Part shown: positions 35,409 to 44,891 of the stretch, in pieces
How the letters are laid out: each line of letters begins with the position of its first letter
Numbering within the stretch: position 1 is the first letter of the stretch
Assembly: GCA_020055655.1 (NCBI GenBank)
Contig: JAIPUR010000003.1
Location: 111,616 to 175,615 of the forward strand
Length of the DNA: 64,000 nucleotides
Source: Methanosarcinaceae archaeon
GTDB lineage: Archaea > Halobacteriota > Methanosarcinia > Methanosarcinales > Methanosarcinaceae
Direction: 5' to 3'
Notes under the pieces: model-generated
Databases searched by the model: none
What the model was told of the DNA's origin: nothing
The model's input: only the letters and a program-made list of their open reading frames with translations
Program-made: the position numbers and the translations under genes

Positions 35409-37892
35409 ATGAATTGGCGGGTGTTAATTGGTGTTTTTTTGGTATTGATGGTTGCTGTTTTGTGTATGGGAACGGCAAGTGCTGATTATTACGATGGTTT
35501 CAATAATAGCTTTGAGCTTGGGAGTACTATGACAGCCAATCTAGTAGCGAATTTCACAAGTACAGCATCCGAAGTAGAGTTATTCCCTTCTGAAAAATGG
35601 ACAGTAGAAGGGGTGACTAATCAAACGGATACACGATGGAAAACAGTGTATGCTAGATTCAACTCGACAAATTCAAGTAGTCAGCAATATTGGGGTATAA
35701 GTTTATACAATTCGTCAGATACCGATAATCATTATAGTTTATATAGAAATGGTTTTTCTAATTATGATAGATATAATGATGCGACTCACTCGTATCTATC
35801 TGGTTCTGATAATGGTAACGATATTTATATTTACATAATCTCTCAGAATGATACTCATATCAACTCATATGCGTCATTTAATGATGGTGATACCTTCACG
35901 TTGTTAAATTCTACTCCTTCTACTGCTGTGTTTGATGTGGGTGGTGTATTTTATTCAAATTCACCATCTACCATATATTATGAAACATGTACATATGACT
36001 ATATGTTTTTAGGTAATGATGAGTGGAACGGTACAGTTTACGATAATGATGAACCATCCATACCCGGCACAACAATTGAAAAGCACTACACCCCGTTAAA
36101 TTATACTACAGCAGACTCTGAAGCATGGGTGGCTGGTACAACTGTGTATTTTGGTGGTGGAACATATACAGGCGAATATATCCATATAACAAATTCTGGA
36201 ACAGAAGACAATCCGATTATCATTACAAATGAATCGGGAGAAGAACCGGTTTTTGATAATAGAGGGCAAAATATCAGTTATAATATTCAAATAATGTATG
36301 ATGGTAGTTTTGATGGATACGATTGGGTTTATGTATCTAATTTGAAATTGTTAGGCACTAGTACAGGAGTTAAGACAAGAAATAACAATAATATATACAT
36401 TGATAATATGTGGGTACAAAACACAACAGGCACTGCATATGACCTGACAGATGGTGTCGATATTAAATTAACAAATAGCACTGCTTTTGATAATGGGTGG
36501 AATACTGTACAGGTTGCTGCTATATGGAGAGACTCATATAATGTCCTGGTTTCCGAATGCAATTTCTCGGAAAACACTGGTCACAATCTCATTGATCTAA
36601 TGCAAAACGAAGCAGGTAAATATGTAAAAGATGTTATAATTGATAATAATTTATTGAGTGGAAAAAATTCAGTTGTTGGGTGTGATGGGGTATTCACACA
36701 TTGTGATGATATCGGGTATTTCTTTTCTAATATAAGCATAACAAACAATACATTCATAGACGGACTAAATTCTGCGGTGTATTTCGGTCAATTTGAAAAT
36801 AGTGTGATTTCAGGAAATTTGATATCGGCACCCTCGGTATATGGTATTATTTCAACATCAACCGGATTAAATACACCTAGAAACATTACAATTCAGAATA
36901 ATAGAGTAATTGATTACGTGGGTGGTTCATTAGATTCAAGGCTATATTTATCAGAAATGGAAAACACCGATATAATAGATAATGAATTTGAAGTTATCCG
37001 GTTGCGTGATGGAAACGTAACCATAGATGAATCGAAAATTGATTTCATTTTCAATTTAGAATCAACAGATACTCAAATTGTAAAATCATCGTCTGGGAAA
37101 TTGTTTTCTGTGGACGGTGAAAATGTAATATATGATTCAGATGGCGGAGAAATTTTAGTTGCTGGTGATGCAGATTTTATATTTCACTGGAATAACAACT
37201 ATACATTAGTACCAACATCATCTGTAACAGTTACGAATGTATCTGATACAGGATGTACGGTGACGTTAGCATCTGCTGAAAATGTTACATTTGGAGAAGT
37301 CGAAACAGGTAACACAATTACATTTGGATTGTCATCCGGTAGTACTGATATCATGTTTTCATCACTTGATTTTACATCGGATGGTGTGCAAATCTTATCA
37401 TTCGCACCAATTGACTTAACACCAACAACTACAAACGGAACACCACAAACATTCACACTCAATCTTGTTTCAACTGGAAACGTTACAACATATTTGGACA
37501 ATGTATCCGTACAGTTCAACGAAAGTGTAACGTCTGCATCATACACCAACACAAATGCTTCTGCAGGCGTTCACAATGTCACTGCATCGGCAAATTATGG
37601 GAGTACAGAGGTTAGCCAGACATGGACATGGACAGTTACGGAAGAACCGGTTGCATCACCAACCGAAGATACAAGTAGAACAGAAGGAGCAGAAACAGCA
37701 CTCGCAATGGTTGGTGTTCTTCTTGTTATTCTAGTTGCTACTGCTATTATAGGGTCATTAGTTGGTATTATTACCGGTGTGCTCGATGTTCAGTCGTCTG
37801 TTGTTATAATATTCACTTTCCTAGTAGTCGCAGTGTTAGGATACATCGGATTATCAGTGTTAAGTGGTATATCAGGAGCACTAAACCTATGA
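35409..37892 (+). CDS. Large surface protein with parallel beta-helix ectodomain (spike/fibre 1)
   Basis: An 827-residue type I-like protein. Residues 1-26 are a signal peptide (VLIGVFLVLMVAVLCMGTASA). Residues about 30-210 are a beta-sandwich-like lead domain. Residues about 240-560 are a right-handed parallel beta-helix: short Asn-rich coils such as NIYIDNMWVQNTTG, NVLVSECNFSENTG, NISITNNTFIDGLNSAVYF and NITIQNNRVIDYVG recur. A beta domain with Thr/Val-rich strands follows. Two membrane helices lie at the end (ALAMVGVLLVILVATAIIGSLVGI and VVIIFTFLVVAVLGYIGLSVL). Beta-helices of this sort bind or cut sugars. Many N-glycosylation sites are present. Probable receptor-binding fibre. Confidence 0.8.
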   Translation: MNWRVLIGVFLVLMVAVLCMGTASADYYDGFNNSFELGSTMTANLVANFTSTASEVELFPSEKWTVEGVTNQTDTRWKTVYARFNSTNSSSQQYWGISLYNSSDTDNHYSLYRNGFSNYDRYNDATHSYLSGSDNGNDIYIYIISQNDTHINSYASFNDGDTFTLLNSTPSTAVFDVGGVFYSNSPSTIYYETCTYDYMFLGNDEWNGTVYDNDEPSIPGTTIEKHYTPLNYTTADSEAWVAGTTVYFGGGTYTGEYIHITNSGTEDNPIIITNESGEEPVFDNRGQNISYNIQIMYDGSFDGYDWVYVSNLKLLGTSTGVKTRNNNNIYIDNMWVQNTTGTAYDLTDGVDIKLTNSTAFDNGWNTVQVAAIWRDSYNVLVSECNFSENTGHNLIDLMQNEAGKYVKDVIIDNNLLSGKNSVVGCDGVFTHCDDIGYFFSNISITNNTFIDGLNSAVYFGQFENSVISGNLISAPSVYGIISTSTGLNTPRNITIQNNRVIDYVGGSLDSRLYLSEMENTDIIDNEFEVIRLRDGNVTIDESKIDFIFNLESTDTQIVKSSSGKLFSVDGENVIYDSDGGEILVAGDADFIFHWNNNYTLVPTSSVTVTNVSDTGCTVTLASAENVTFGEVETGNTITFGLSSGSTDIMFSSLDFTSDGVQILSFAPIDLTPTTTNGTPQTFTLNLVSTGNVTTYLDNVSVQFNESVTSASYTNTNASAGVHNVTASANYGSTEVSQTWTWTVTEEPVASPTEDTSRTEGAETALAMVGVLLVILVATAIIGSLVGIITGVLDVQSSVVIIFTFLVVAVLGYIGLSVLSGISGALNL

Positions 37893-38203
37893 TGAACGAT
37901 AAAGGAGATACAAACATAATAGCTGCAATATTGCTGATACCTATAACCCTATCAGCATTATTGATTTTTATTTATGCATTTGCACCTGCAATAGATGCAG
38001 TACTTGGTTTGTGGGAGCTGATGCCAGCAGATAACAGTTTTTACACTGAATCAATACACAACAATGTTATATTTTCATTTACATCGTGGCATTTGTATGT
38101 GATTATTGTGGGTGCAATGTCGTTTGTATATTTAGCCGTGAACATATATAAAAAACAAAGGATGCAACAGAGGGGAGATTATGAACAATATTATGAACAA
38201 TGA
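37889..38203 (+). CDS. Two-helix membrane protein, 104 aa
   Basis: Overlaps the spike stop (ATGATG). Layout: short Asn/Lys N-terminus, hydrophobic helix IIAAILLIPITLSALLIFIYAFAPAI, polar loop of about 45 residues, second helix LYVIIVGAMSFVYLAVNIY, basic tail. Similar helix-loop-helix layout occurs in the neighbours at 38181, 46882 and 47221. Possible minor envelope protein. Confidence 0.65.
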   Translation: MMNDKGDTNIIAAILLIPITLSALLIFIYAFAPAIDAVLGLWELMPADNSFYTESIHNNVIFSFTSWHLYVIIVGAMSFVYLAVNIYKKQRMQQRGDYEQYYEQ

Positions 38204-38474
38204 TCGTGCTTCATCTGCTGCATGGGGAATAACTTTATTCCTTTTGATGTTAGCAGTTGCGGTCATCTCTTTTGTTGTTATTGGCCCTGCTATAGACGGT
38301 ATTAATGATGCATTTGACGATGATTATAAAAACGAATACATGTCAGAAACTGGCATAAGTACAGCAGACACAATTTATAACATGTATGGATATATAATAT
38401 TAGTTGTAATGATGTTAGGACTTGCATATGTAATTGTAACGGCTATAAGAAGCGATAAACCAGGAGGGTTTTAA
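38181..38474 (+). CDS. Two-helix membrane protein, 97 aa
   Basis: Overlaps the upstream gene by 23 bases. Helix 1 WGITLFLLMLAVAVISFVVIGPAI, an acidic loop DDDYKNEYMSETGISTADT, helix 2 GYIILVVMMLGLAYVIVTAI, then a short basic end. A cytoplasmic-side tail SDKPGGF is followed directly by the large scaffold gene. Function unknown; same architecture as the coat candidate at 47221. Confidence 0.65.
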   Translation: MNNIMNNDRASSAAWGITLFLLMLAVAVISFVVIGPAIDGINDAFDDDYKNEYMSETGISTADTIYNMYGYIILVVMMLGLAYVIVTAIRSDKPGGF

Positions 38475-38476
38475 GT

Positions 38477-40585
38477 ATGGTTCAGAGAACAGCTGGTGGA
38501 ATAAGGTATGATACAAATGTAAGAAGCGGCGGGGGTAGTTCATCATCCTCATCTGGCAGCAGTGGTTCAGGTAGTGAAAAACTTGCAGCATTCAAAGAAC
38601 GTGCGGCAGCTAGAGCAAGTCCTGGCGAAACACCAGAACAGTATCGTAAGAGAGTAACAAGTCCAACACAACCACGTCCAGTTAATACACCATCACAATC
38701 ACAAACACCAAGTACGGATGTTTCTCCGATGGCTAGGGCTGGAATACAACCCACACAACAACAGCAGAGTGTAATCCAAACACCTGCTGGATTCATTGAT
38801 ATTCAGCGTAGATATTCACCACAATCTGGCATCACTGCGGCAGATGTTACCCAAAGGGGGCAAGCTGCAAGAGCCGATGCAATGCAGAAGGTAAAAGAAC
38901 AAGAGTACATTGCTGCACAACAAGGTTATGAAGCCACTCAGGGCATACAGTTGTCACCCGTTAGTCAAAAAGCATATGATGTCACACAGTCCGCGTCTGA
39001 AAAACTAAGAACACGCGGTACTGAATTGAAGCAGTCGGGTTCTTATGTCGGTGGATATGGTTTAACATCTGTTGGAAATGTTGTAGAAATGGCAGGTATG
39101 ATACCAGGTGGAGTAGAAACAATAGCAAAAAGACCAGATGTGATTAAACCCGCTTTAGTTACCGGTGCTATTAGTGTACCCGTTAGTACAGCCACGCAAA
39201 TAAAAGAAGATCCCGCACAGCTTGTGAGTGATTTGGCGGTATTCTCTGCATTGGGATATAGTGCGGGAAAGGTTGGTGGGTTTGTAAAAACCAAAACACC
39301 AAAGATAACAAGAACCACAACACCACAAGAGTTCTTAGTGCGTACCGAATTACCAACCGCACCAAAAGCAACCACCGAAGCACCCAAGTTCACACAACTT
39401 GAATATATTAATCAGGTCACCGGTAAAGGCAAAGTATTTACTGAAATGAAAGAACCATCTGTTATTCCCAGACCAAAGGCAGAAACAACAGTTGATGTGT
39501 TGATCGGGAAACAAACACGGCCAGGATATCAGGAAGTGTTCTTTAGAGCATCCGCAGAGGAAGCAGCTAAGTTTGCTAAAACATATGAAGGAAACATCCG
39601 GCAGGTCAGGACACCTCAAGGGAGTGCAATTGAATTTACACCAACTGGCAAAAGAACCATTCAGGAAGGCGGTATTAAGCCCACAGAGCAGCGTATCGGC
39701 ACGTTAGAACCTGAACTGATAGGAGAATCCGGCTTAAAAACATCTAAAAAGTTTGAATTACCTTTTAGACTTGAAAAGAGAGTACAGGCTGAACCGGGTA
39801 AGATTAGTTTAAGTCCTGCTGAAAGGATGGTTAAGGCTGCAGATGTATTTGAAACGTTTGGAAAGGCAGAACCCGATCCTTTGCAGCTAACCACCCGTGC
39901 AACAAAAACAAAGTTTGCTGAGTTTATGAGGGAAGAATCTGCACAACTACTTAGACAGCGTGGTACAACACAACAGGAAATATTTGCAACACGTTATAAA
40001 CCACCCATAAGAAAAGAAGTTCCACTACAAAAATACGAAATAAAACCAACCACATCACGCAGACCAACGACATTTAAAGAACCAACAACACAATCACCCT
40101 TTAAATCACAATTCGAACAAATACTTAAACGCAGTCAGGAAATGGATATTAAAGCAGTTAAAACGCCTAAGCCAGCTAAAGCACAAATGCCAGTGTTCGC
40201 ACTTGGAATAGCACCAAATGTCAGAGCGCAGCCATCTACATTGCCATATAATGGAATAAAGCAGATGACAGGAAGCATATTGTCTGTACCGCCATCCGTT
40301 GACACAAAACGGATATATGACACAGTGCCTATTACAAAACCGGTAACTAAAACAGACACATCAACTGAATCAATCCAAACTACTAAACCGATCACAAAAC
40401 CACCGAGTAAAAAATCTACATCGTTTGAATATGATTTCATCCCACCGGTTTTAGAAACAGTGTCATTTGGTAAAAAGAAATTCAAATCTACTAAAAAGGT
40501 TACTAAAAAATCAAAAGGTAAGTTTAAAGATATCGTGAATCCCGTCGCAGAATGGGAATCTTTCGCAAAGGGGTTAATGAAATGA
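38477..40585 (+). CDS. Large KLAAFK-type scaffold protein A
   Basis: A 702-residue protein with no signal peptide. After a Ser/Gly stretch comes the segment KLAAFKERAAARASPGETPEQYR (33-55), which recurs in the protein at 51489 as KLAAFKKRAAARAKPGESPSQYR. Residues 170-250 are Gly/Val-rich with two possible membrane segments (LTSVGNVVEMAGMIPGGVETI and KPALVTGAISVPVST). The rest is Thr/Pro/Lys-rich and repetitive, ending with a strongly basic patch (KKKFKSTKKVTKKSKGKF). No family is recognised. It probably lies inside the virion against membrane or DNA. First gene of module A. Confidence 0.7.
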   Translation: MVQRTAGGIRYDTNVRSGGGSSSSSSGSSGSGSEKLAAFKERAAARASPGETPEQYRKRVTSPTQPRPVNTPSQSQTPSTDVSPMARAGIQPTQQQQSVIQTPAGFIDIQRRYSPQSGITAADVTQRGQAARADAMQKVKEQEYIAAQQGYEATQGIQLSPVSQKAYDVTQSASEKLRTRGTELKQSGSYVGGYGLTSVGNVVEMAGMIPGGVETIAKRPDVIKPALVTGAISVPVSTATQIKEDPAQLVSDLAVFSALGYSAGKVGGFVKTKTPKITRTTTPQEFLVRTELPTAPKATTEAPKFTQLEYINQVTGKGKVFTEMKEPSVIPRPKAETTVDVLIGKQTRPGYQEVFFRASAEEAAKFAKTYEGNIRQVRTPQGSAIEFTPTGKRTIQEGGIKPTEQRIGTLEPELIGESGLKTSKKFELPFRLEKRVQAEPGKISLSPAERMVKAADVFETFGKAEPDPLQLTTRATKTKFAEFMREESAQLLRQRGTTQQEIFATRYKPPIRKEVPLQKYEIKPTTSRRPTTFKEPTTQSPFKSQFEQILKRSQEMDIKAVKTPKPAKAQMPVFALGIAPNVRAQPSTLPYNGIKQMTGSILSVPPSVDTKRIYDTVPITKPVTKTDTSTESIQTTKPITKPPSKKSTSFEYDFIPPVLETVSFGKKKFKSTKKVTKKSKGKFKDIVNPVAEWESFAKGLMK

Positions 40586-40755
40586 AAATCAATAATATAC
40601 TGATACTTTCGCTTGTTTTTGTTTTATTATCTGCTGTGACAAATGGCTTTGAAATAATACAATCATTTTTTGATTTTGCCATTTTTTACGGTATATTGTT
40701 TATAATAGATGAAACATATGATTGTGTAAAGGGGGTGTTGGTATCGTCAAAATAA
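40582..40755 (+). CDS. Small membrane protein, 57 aa
   Basis: The ATG overlaps the stop of scaffold A (ATGA). Residues form a signal-like helix INNILILSLVFVLLSAVTNGF and a second hydrophobic stretch FFDFAIFYGILFII. Module B has no counterpart. Function unknown. Confidence 0.55.
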   Translation: MKINNILILSLVFVLLSAVTNGFEIIQSFFDFAIFYGILFIIDETYDCVKGVLVSSK

Positions 40756-41150
40756 AAACAATTATATTAATATCACTGTTATTAATATCACCGATGGCAG
40801 CAAGTGCAAGTGATTTTGATATAGTCAGACCTGATAAAGAAGCATGGGTATGTGTGGACTACGCAGTCAATCATACGAGATCACATGATGGGTACATAAC
40901 CGTATCCGTATCAAATTCAAGATATTTCTATGGGGAGTCTGCTGCAAAGTCAGTACACATCAATGAAGATAACTCTTTGAATGTTTATGAAGCTGTTAGA
41001 AATAGCGAAGGGAAATTTGTTGAGTGTGAATATGTAATGATGGGTAATTGGTACGATGATGATTATACATTTTATCATTTTTACCCGGGTGGATGCAGAA
41101 CTCGGAATTATAGACATTTGATGGATAATAGATGGGATGTGTTGTATTGA
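40746..41150 (+). CDS. Small secreted Cys protein A (papain/transglutaminase-like relic)
   Basis: A paralogue of the protein at 53611. Both start with VKIKT plus signal peptide, then D-F/FDIVRP and share W/C-VDYAV versus C-VGMAV. The catalytic-looking Cys (residue 36) is kept, but the positions of the His and Asp of the paralogue are Ser and Tyr/Glu, so this copy looks inactive. The start is odd: by paralogy it is a GTC at 40746 that follows GGGGGTG by eight bases. No ATG, GTG or TTG with a ribosome site is near; a TTG at 40722 would lengthen the peptide. It ends inside the adhesin gene. Confidence 0.6.
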   Translation, partial: VKIKTIILISLLLISPMAASASDFDIVRPDKEAWVCVDYAVNHTRSHDGYITVSVSNSRYFYGESAAKSVHINEDNSLNVYEAVRNSEGKFVECEYVMMGNWYDDDYTFYHFYPGGCRTRNYRHLMDNRWDVLY

Positions 41151-43420
41151 AATTAAAAATAATCATCGCCAGCGTGCTTATTCTAATGAGTATAAGCAGC
41201 ACAGCACTTGCGTTTTCAGGTGGTAATGGTACAATTGACTACCCATATCAAATAAGTAATGTGACTGAATTACAATCAATGAATGATTTGACAACATACT
41301 ATGATGATAATTTTATACTTATAAACGATATTGATGCATCGGATACGGTCACATGGAATGGCGGAGAAGGGTTTGAACCTATTGCACCATTAGGTACATT
41401 TATAGGTTCTTTCAATGGAAATGGATATGAAATTACAGATTTATATATAAATAGACCCACCGAAGAAGAAGTTGGATTATTTGAAGAACTATGGGAATCT
41501 GCACATATATATAACGTATCATTAATTAATGTATCTATAGTAGGTAATTATGATGTTGGGGGTATAGTGGGGGAGGCTATAGACAATGTTTTAATAGAAA
41601 ATATAATAGTAACTGGTAATATATCAGGAGATCAGATGGTAGGTGGTATTTGTGGATACCAAAACGCTGCGAATGTCATTATAAAACAATCTTATACAGA
41701 TTGTGATATCCTTGCACCTACTAATAATGCAGGTGGAATATCAGCAAGAAACTCTGGAATTATAGACGAATGTTATGCAATCGGAGTTCCATATTCTTCA
41801 AGTGGAGTAGAGGGTGGAATAGTCGCTACAAATGTAGGTATAGTAACAAAATCATATTATGATTCTACCACATCTGGATTATCTGATATCGGTAAAGGAA
41901 TACCAAAAAACACAACTGAAATGCAAACACAATCTACATTTGTAGGGTGGGATTTTACTAATACATGGGTTATAAATGGATTATTTAATTATGATTATCC
42001 TATATTTCAATGGGATGCTGTATATTATGATCCTGTAATTGAATCCCCATTAAATAATACAATATTTAATGCATCATATCCAGAAAATAAATTTATAACA
42101 TTTCAATGGAGAGAACACCCCTCTGCAATCAGTTCCACGTATGTACTTGCAAAAGATATAAATTATCTTACAGTTGTAAATTCAAATACAATTACATCGT
42201 TTAATAATATTATTTCATTACCAGCCAATGTATATTATTTTAAAGTCAAATATAATTATAATGATGGAAGTGAAAGTAATTATACAGAAACACATTTTGA
42301 AATAAACTCCACGAGTGCAGATTATGGTACTGCAATACAGGGTGTCGTTTACAGGACTGTATCTGGGTCTAACACTGCTTTATCAGGTGCAAAAGTATTA
42401 ATTAACAATGCTGATTATACATATTCTGATGACACTATTACAGGGGAAAATGGGTATTATTTATTTGAAGATTTAACGGAGGATATTTATTTTATATCTG
42501 CATCAAAGGACGGATATGAAACAAGTAGTGGTAATATTGTTAATGTGTCTGATAATATAACTTATACAAAGGACATTACATTAGAAGAAGAAAACGCACC
42601 TAACTATATTTTACCACATGATGTTAGATTTACAGTCCGTTCTTTATTAGGTGGTGTATACGAAGGCGTAACGGTTAATGTTTATGAAGGCAATAGTGCA
42701 ACTGCATTATTCACACGAAATACGGGTTCAGATGGTGCAGTTGTGTTTAAAATGTCAGAAACGACACAATACAGATTAACATTGTATTCTGAAACAGATG
42801 GTATAGACACAACATATACAGTAACACCGGGAAGAGAGAGTTACAACATCTATGTATCTTTAGTTGGTTCATCTCAGACACAACAGGAAGCCGATACAGT
42901 GCTTTATGGGATGCATACGGATGGCAATGAACTTAATGTAACATGGAACGATACAAGCGGATTGACAACCCTTGTAGAAGTGACAATCAAGAACCGGGAC
43001 AATACAACAGCATATTATCTCAATTCAACCCATAGTAATAGTTATTTAACTCAAGAAGTCAATACTACTGCAAACAGTACTTACATTGTAGAACTTAGCA
43101 TCGAATCAACCGGATTATCTGAAACATTTGTAAGATCGCATGTAATATCGTTTGATACAGGTGTCAAAACAGAGTTTGATTTAGGATTTTCAGCAGAATG
43201 GCAATCAATGTTTTTAGCGGCATTAAGTATTATCTTCATTGCGGTTTTGTTTGGTTCAGCTAATGCACATCTAGGGGCTATACTTGTAGCGGTATCTGGT
43301 TTATTCCACGTGTTCATAACGGGTTGGATTCCACAAACGATATTAACAGTTGCTATGATGTTCATTGCTTTAATTGTATCAGTTGCTTTCTATATGAGAA
43401 AATCGGAGTCGATAGAATGA
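41132..43420 (+). CDS. Large surface protein A: GLUG-type beta-helix, CarboxypepD_reg domain, three-helix anchor (spike/fibre 2)
   Basis: A 762-residue exported protein. After a signal peptide (KIIIASVLILMSISSTALA) come repeats with the GLUG look: FIGSFNGNGYEITDLYI, VGLFEELWESAHIYNVSLINVSI, VGGIVGEAIDN, VGGICGYQNAA. Then a fibronectin-like domain, a carboxypeptidase-regulatory-like beta-sandwich (GAKVLINNADYTY ... GYYLFEDL ... SKDGYETSSGN), an APNYILPHDVRFTVRSL domain, and three C-terminal membrane helices. The part from the CarboxypepD_reg domain onward is homologous to the protein at 53978, while the N-terminal domain is not. The start may be ATG 41132 or TTG 41147. Confidence 0.8.
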   Translation: MGCVVLKLKIIIASVLILMSISSTALAFSGGNGTIDYPYQISNVTELQSMNDLTTYYDDNFILINDIDASDTVTWNGGEGFEPIAPLGTFIGSFNGNGYEITDLYINRPTEEEVGLFEELWESAHIYNVSLINVSIVGNYDVGGIVGEAIDNVLIENIIVTGNISGDQMVGGICGYQNAANVIIKQSYTDCDILAPTNNAGGISARNSGIIDECYAIGVPYSSSGVEGGIVATNVGIVTKSYYDSTTSGLSDIGKGIPKNTTEMQTQSTFVGWDFTNTWVINGLFNYDYPIFQWDAVYYDPVIESPLNNTIFNASYPENKFITFQWREHPSAISSTYVLAKDINYLTVVNSNTITSFNNIISLPANVYYFKVKYNYNDGSESNYTETHFEINSTSADYGTAIQGVVYRTVSGSNTALSGAKVLINNADYTYSDDTITGENGYYLFEDLTEDIYFISASKDGYETSSGNIVNVSDNITYTKDITLEEENAPNYILPHDVRFTVRSLLGGVYEGVTVNVYEGNSATALFTRNTGSDGAVVFKMSETTQYRLTLYSETDGIDTTYTVTPGRESYNIYVSLVGSSQTQQEADTVLYGMHTDGNELNVTWNDTSGLTTLVEVTIKNRDNTTAYYLNSTHSNSYLTQEVNTTANSTYIVELSIESTGLSETFVRSHVISFDTGVKTEFDLGFSAEWQSMFLAALSIIFIAVLFGSANAHLGAILVAVSGLFHVFITGWIPQTILTVAMMFIALIVSVAFYMRKSESIE

Positions 43421-43824
43421 GAATGTTTGATATAATGCTATTTTGTGCGTTATTGGGAACGGTAGGAGGTGCAATAAATGGCATAATGATAGCTTCTGAT
43501 GAAAATTGGTTCAGCGATTATAATGCACCTGATATGAGCACCGTAGATGTATCCACAGATGACCGCTATAATATGAATGATCTGATGTCAGATGAAGATG
43601 AGTTTAAACCGGAAAGACCAAGTACCTTTAAAATGCTGTTTGGTTTGGTAGAAGGTATATTTTTATTAACTGTTGTTATATCTAAAATATTCTATCCTGG
43701 TTATGCATATCTTTCTAGTCCACTATCTGGATTCTTTGTTATTGTACAGGTAGGCATCTGGATTAGTTATATATGGGGAATGGCACAAATACTAACCGGC
43801 AGGAACACCAAGGGGATGGAGTAA
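43417..43824 (+). CDS. Membrane protein, 135 aa
   Basis: ATG 43417 lies in the stop of the adhesin (ATGA). An N-terminal hydrophobic segment MFDIMLFCALLGTVGGAINGIMIA could be a signal anchor; an acidic loop (DDRYNMNDLMSDEDEFKPERP) and three helices (FGLVEGIFLLTVVISKIF, AYLSSPLSGFFVIVQV, GIWISYIWGMAQIL) follow. Likely interacts with the adhesin anchor. Not recognised. Confidence 0.6.
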   Translation: MRMFDIMLFCALLGTVGGAINGIMIASDENWFSDYNAPDMSTVDVSTDDRYNMNDLMSDEDEFKPERPSTFKMLFGLVEGIFLLTVVISKIFYPGYAYLSSPLSGFFVIVQVGIWISYIWGMAQILTGRNTKGME

Positions 43825-44136
43825 ATGTCAAATAACTATGGCCAGTGGGTAGATGTATTGTACGAAGAACCCACTGGATGGGGTATACTATCTGGTATCT
43901 ACCATGTAGCCGGTGGAGTTATCGGCTATAATACCTTCTGGTTGTTAATATTACCCATGCCTATAATCGTAACATGGCTAATGCAAAAAAGCACAGTTAT
44001 ACCGATTACGTTGTATCTCGTGTTGGGTACAATGTTTGCATTAGCAGGCACATCAGAACTCCAAAAACCAGCCTTTATAATGTTAGTGTTTGGTATAACT
44101 GGATTGACCTATCATTTATTTAAGAACAGGAGATGA
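43825..44136 (+). CDS. Membrane protein, 103 aa
   Basis: Starts one base after the previous stop. Three hydrophobic helices: WGILSGIYHVAGGVIGYNTFWLLILPMPIIVTWLM, VIPITLYLVLGTMFALAG and FIMLVFGITGLTYHLF. Short polar ends with a final RR. Unrecognised; part of module A. Confidence 0.6.
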   Translation: MSNNYGQWVDVLYEEPTGWGILSGIYHVAGGVIGYNTFWLLILPMPIIVTWLMQKSTVIPITLYLVLGTMFALAGTSELQKPAFIMLVFGITGLTYHLFKNRR

Positions 44137-44141
44137 TTTAC

Positions 44142-44450
44142 ATGAGCATACTCGGAAAGATAAAAGCAAAGGCAAAAGAAGAAGCATATGAAAGAAAAAA
44201 ACTGAAAGCACTTGAAAAATCCGCTTACTACGGAGAAAAGAAGAAGGTCACCGCTGCAAAAAAGAAAAAAGCAGCGAAGGCTGCAATAAAACGAGGTAAG
44301 GCAAAAGCACGCGGTGACAAAAAGAATAGTAAATCGGAAGTGGGTAAGAAATTTAACAATTGGGCAGACAAAAAGGCCGCAGAAATGAAAAAAGAACAGA
44401 AGAAAAAAGGCGAATTGAAATTACCGGATGAATATAATTATAAGTGGTGA
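44142..44450 (+). CDS. Very basic Lys-rich protein (nucleoprotein candidate)
   Basis: GGAG nine bases before ATG 44142 supports this start rather than the ATG at 44133. About 102 residues, roughly a third lysine with runs such as KKKVTAAKKKKAAKAAIKRGKAKARGDKK. No domain. Such a protein would bind and compact DNA in the virion or coat the cytoplasmic face of the membrane proteins. Function inferred from composition. Confidence 0.6.
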   Translation: MSILGKIKAKAKEEAYERKKLKALEKSAYYGEKKKVTAAKKKKAAKAAIKRGKAKARGDKKNSKSEVGKKFNNWADKKAAEMKKEQKKKGELKLPDEYNYKW

Positions 44451-44454
44451 TATA

Positions 44455-44694
44455 TTGGCAAAATCAAAAAACCGCAAAATACAAGACATAAAGAACAGAA
44501 AACCAAACACTAGTAAACGTGATAACCCAAACAGAGGTAAACATGGCTGTCACCGTTTGCATGAAATGAAAGCAAAGAAAGAACAGGAACAAATTATTAA
44601 ATCCGCACCAGTGGAAAATATTACAGTGCCTGAACCAAAGAAACAAACCTTTTCAACTAAGCTGAAAGGTGCAATGCGTAAATTGTGGAAGTGA
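44455..44694 (+). CDS. Basic 79-aa protein, TTG start
   Basis: GGTGATATA directly in front of TTG 44455 fixes the start (first codons read as M-AKSKNRK). Basic N-terminal half with a lone CHRLHE patch, glutamate-rich middle, and an amphipathic end KLKGAMRKLWK. Function unknown; probably a DNA- or membrane-associated structural peptide. Confidence 0.55.
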   Translation: MAKSKNRKIQDIKNRKPNTSKRDNPNRGKHGCHRLHEMKAKKEQEQIIKSAPVENITVPEPKKQTFSTKLKGAMRKLWK

Positions 44695-44699
44695 ACTAA

Positions 44700-44891
44700 G
44701 TGCGATACGATCCCGCGTTACTATGGACCATTGATGTAAAGTATAAAATCCAGAAAAATACATTTAGATTCGGTGAGTTGCCCATTGAAATGCGGGACTT
44801 TTCACTTATGCGGAGGGCAGAGCGACATGGATATATCACAAAACAGAACAAAGGGTTGTATAGAGTTAGTGCCAAGAAGGTTAAATTATGA
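44700..44891 (+). CDS. Basic 63-aa protein, GTG start
   Basis: GTGAA before GTG 44700. Sequence begins RYDPALLWTIDVKYKIQKNTFRFG and ends in a basic RRAERHGYITKQNKGLYRVSAKKV. Possible winged-helix-like fold is only a guess. It overlaps the start of the next spike gene. Confidence 0.5.
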   Translation: MRYDPALLWTIDVKYKIQKNTFRFGELPIEMRDFSLMRRAERHGYITKQNKGLYRVSAKKVKL

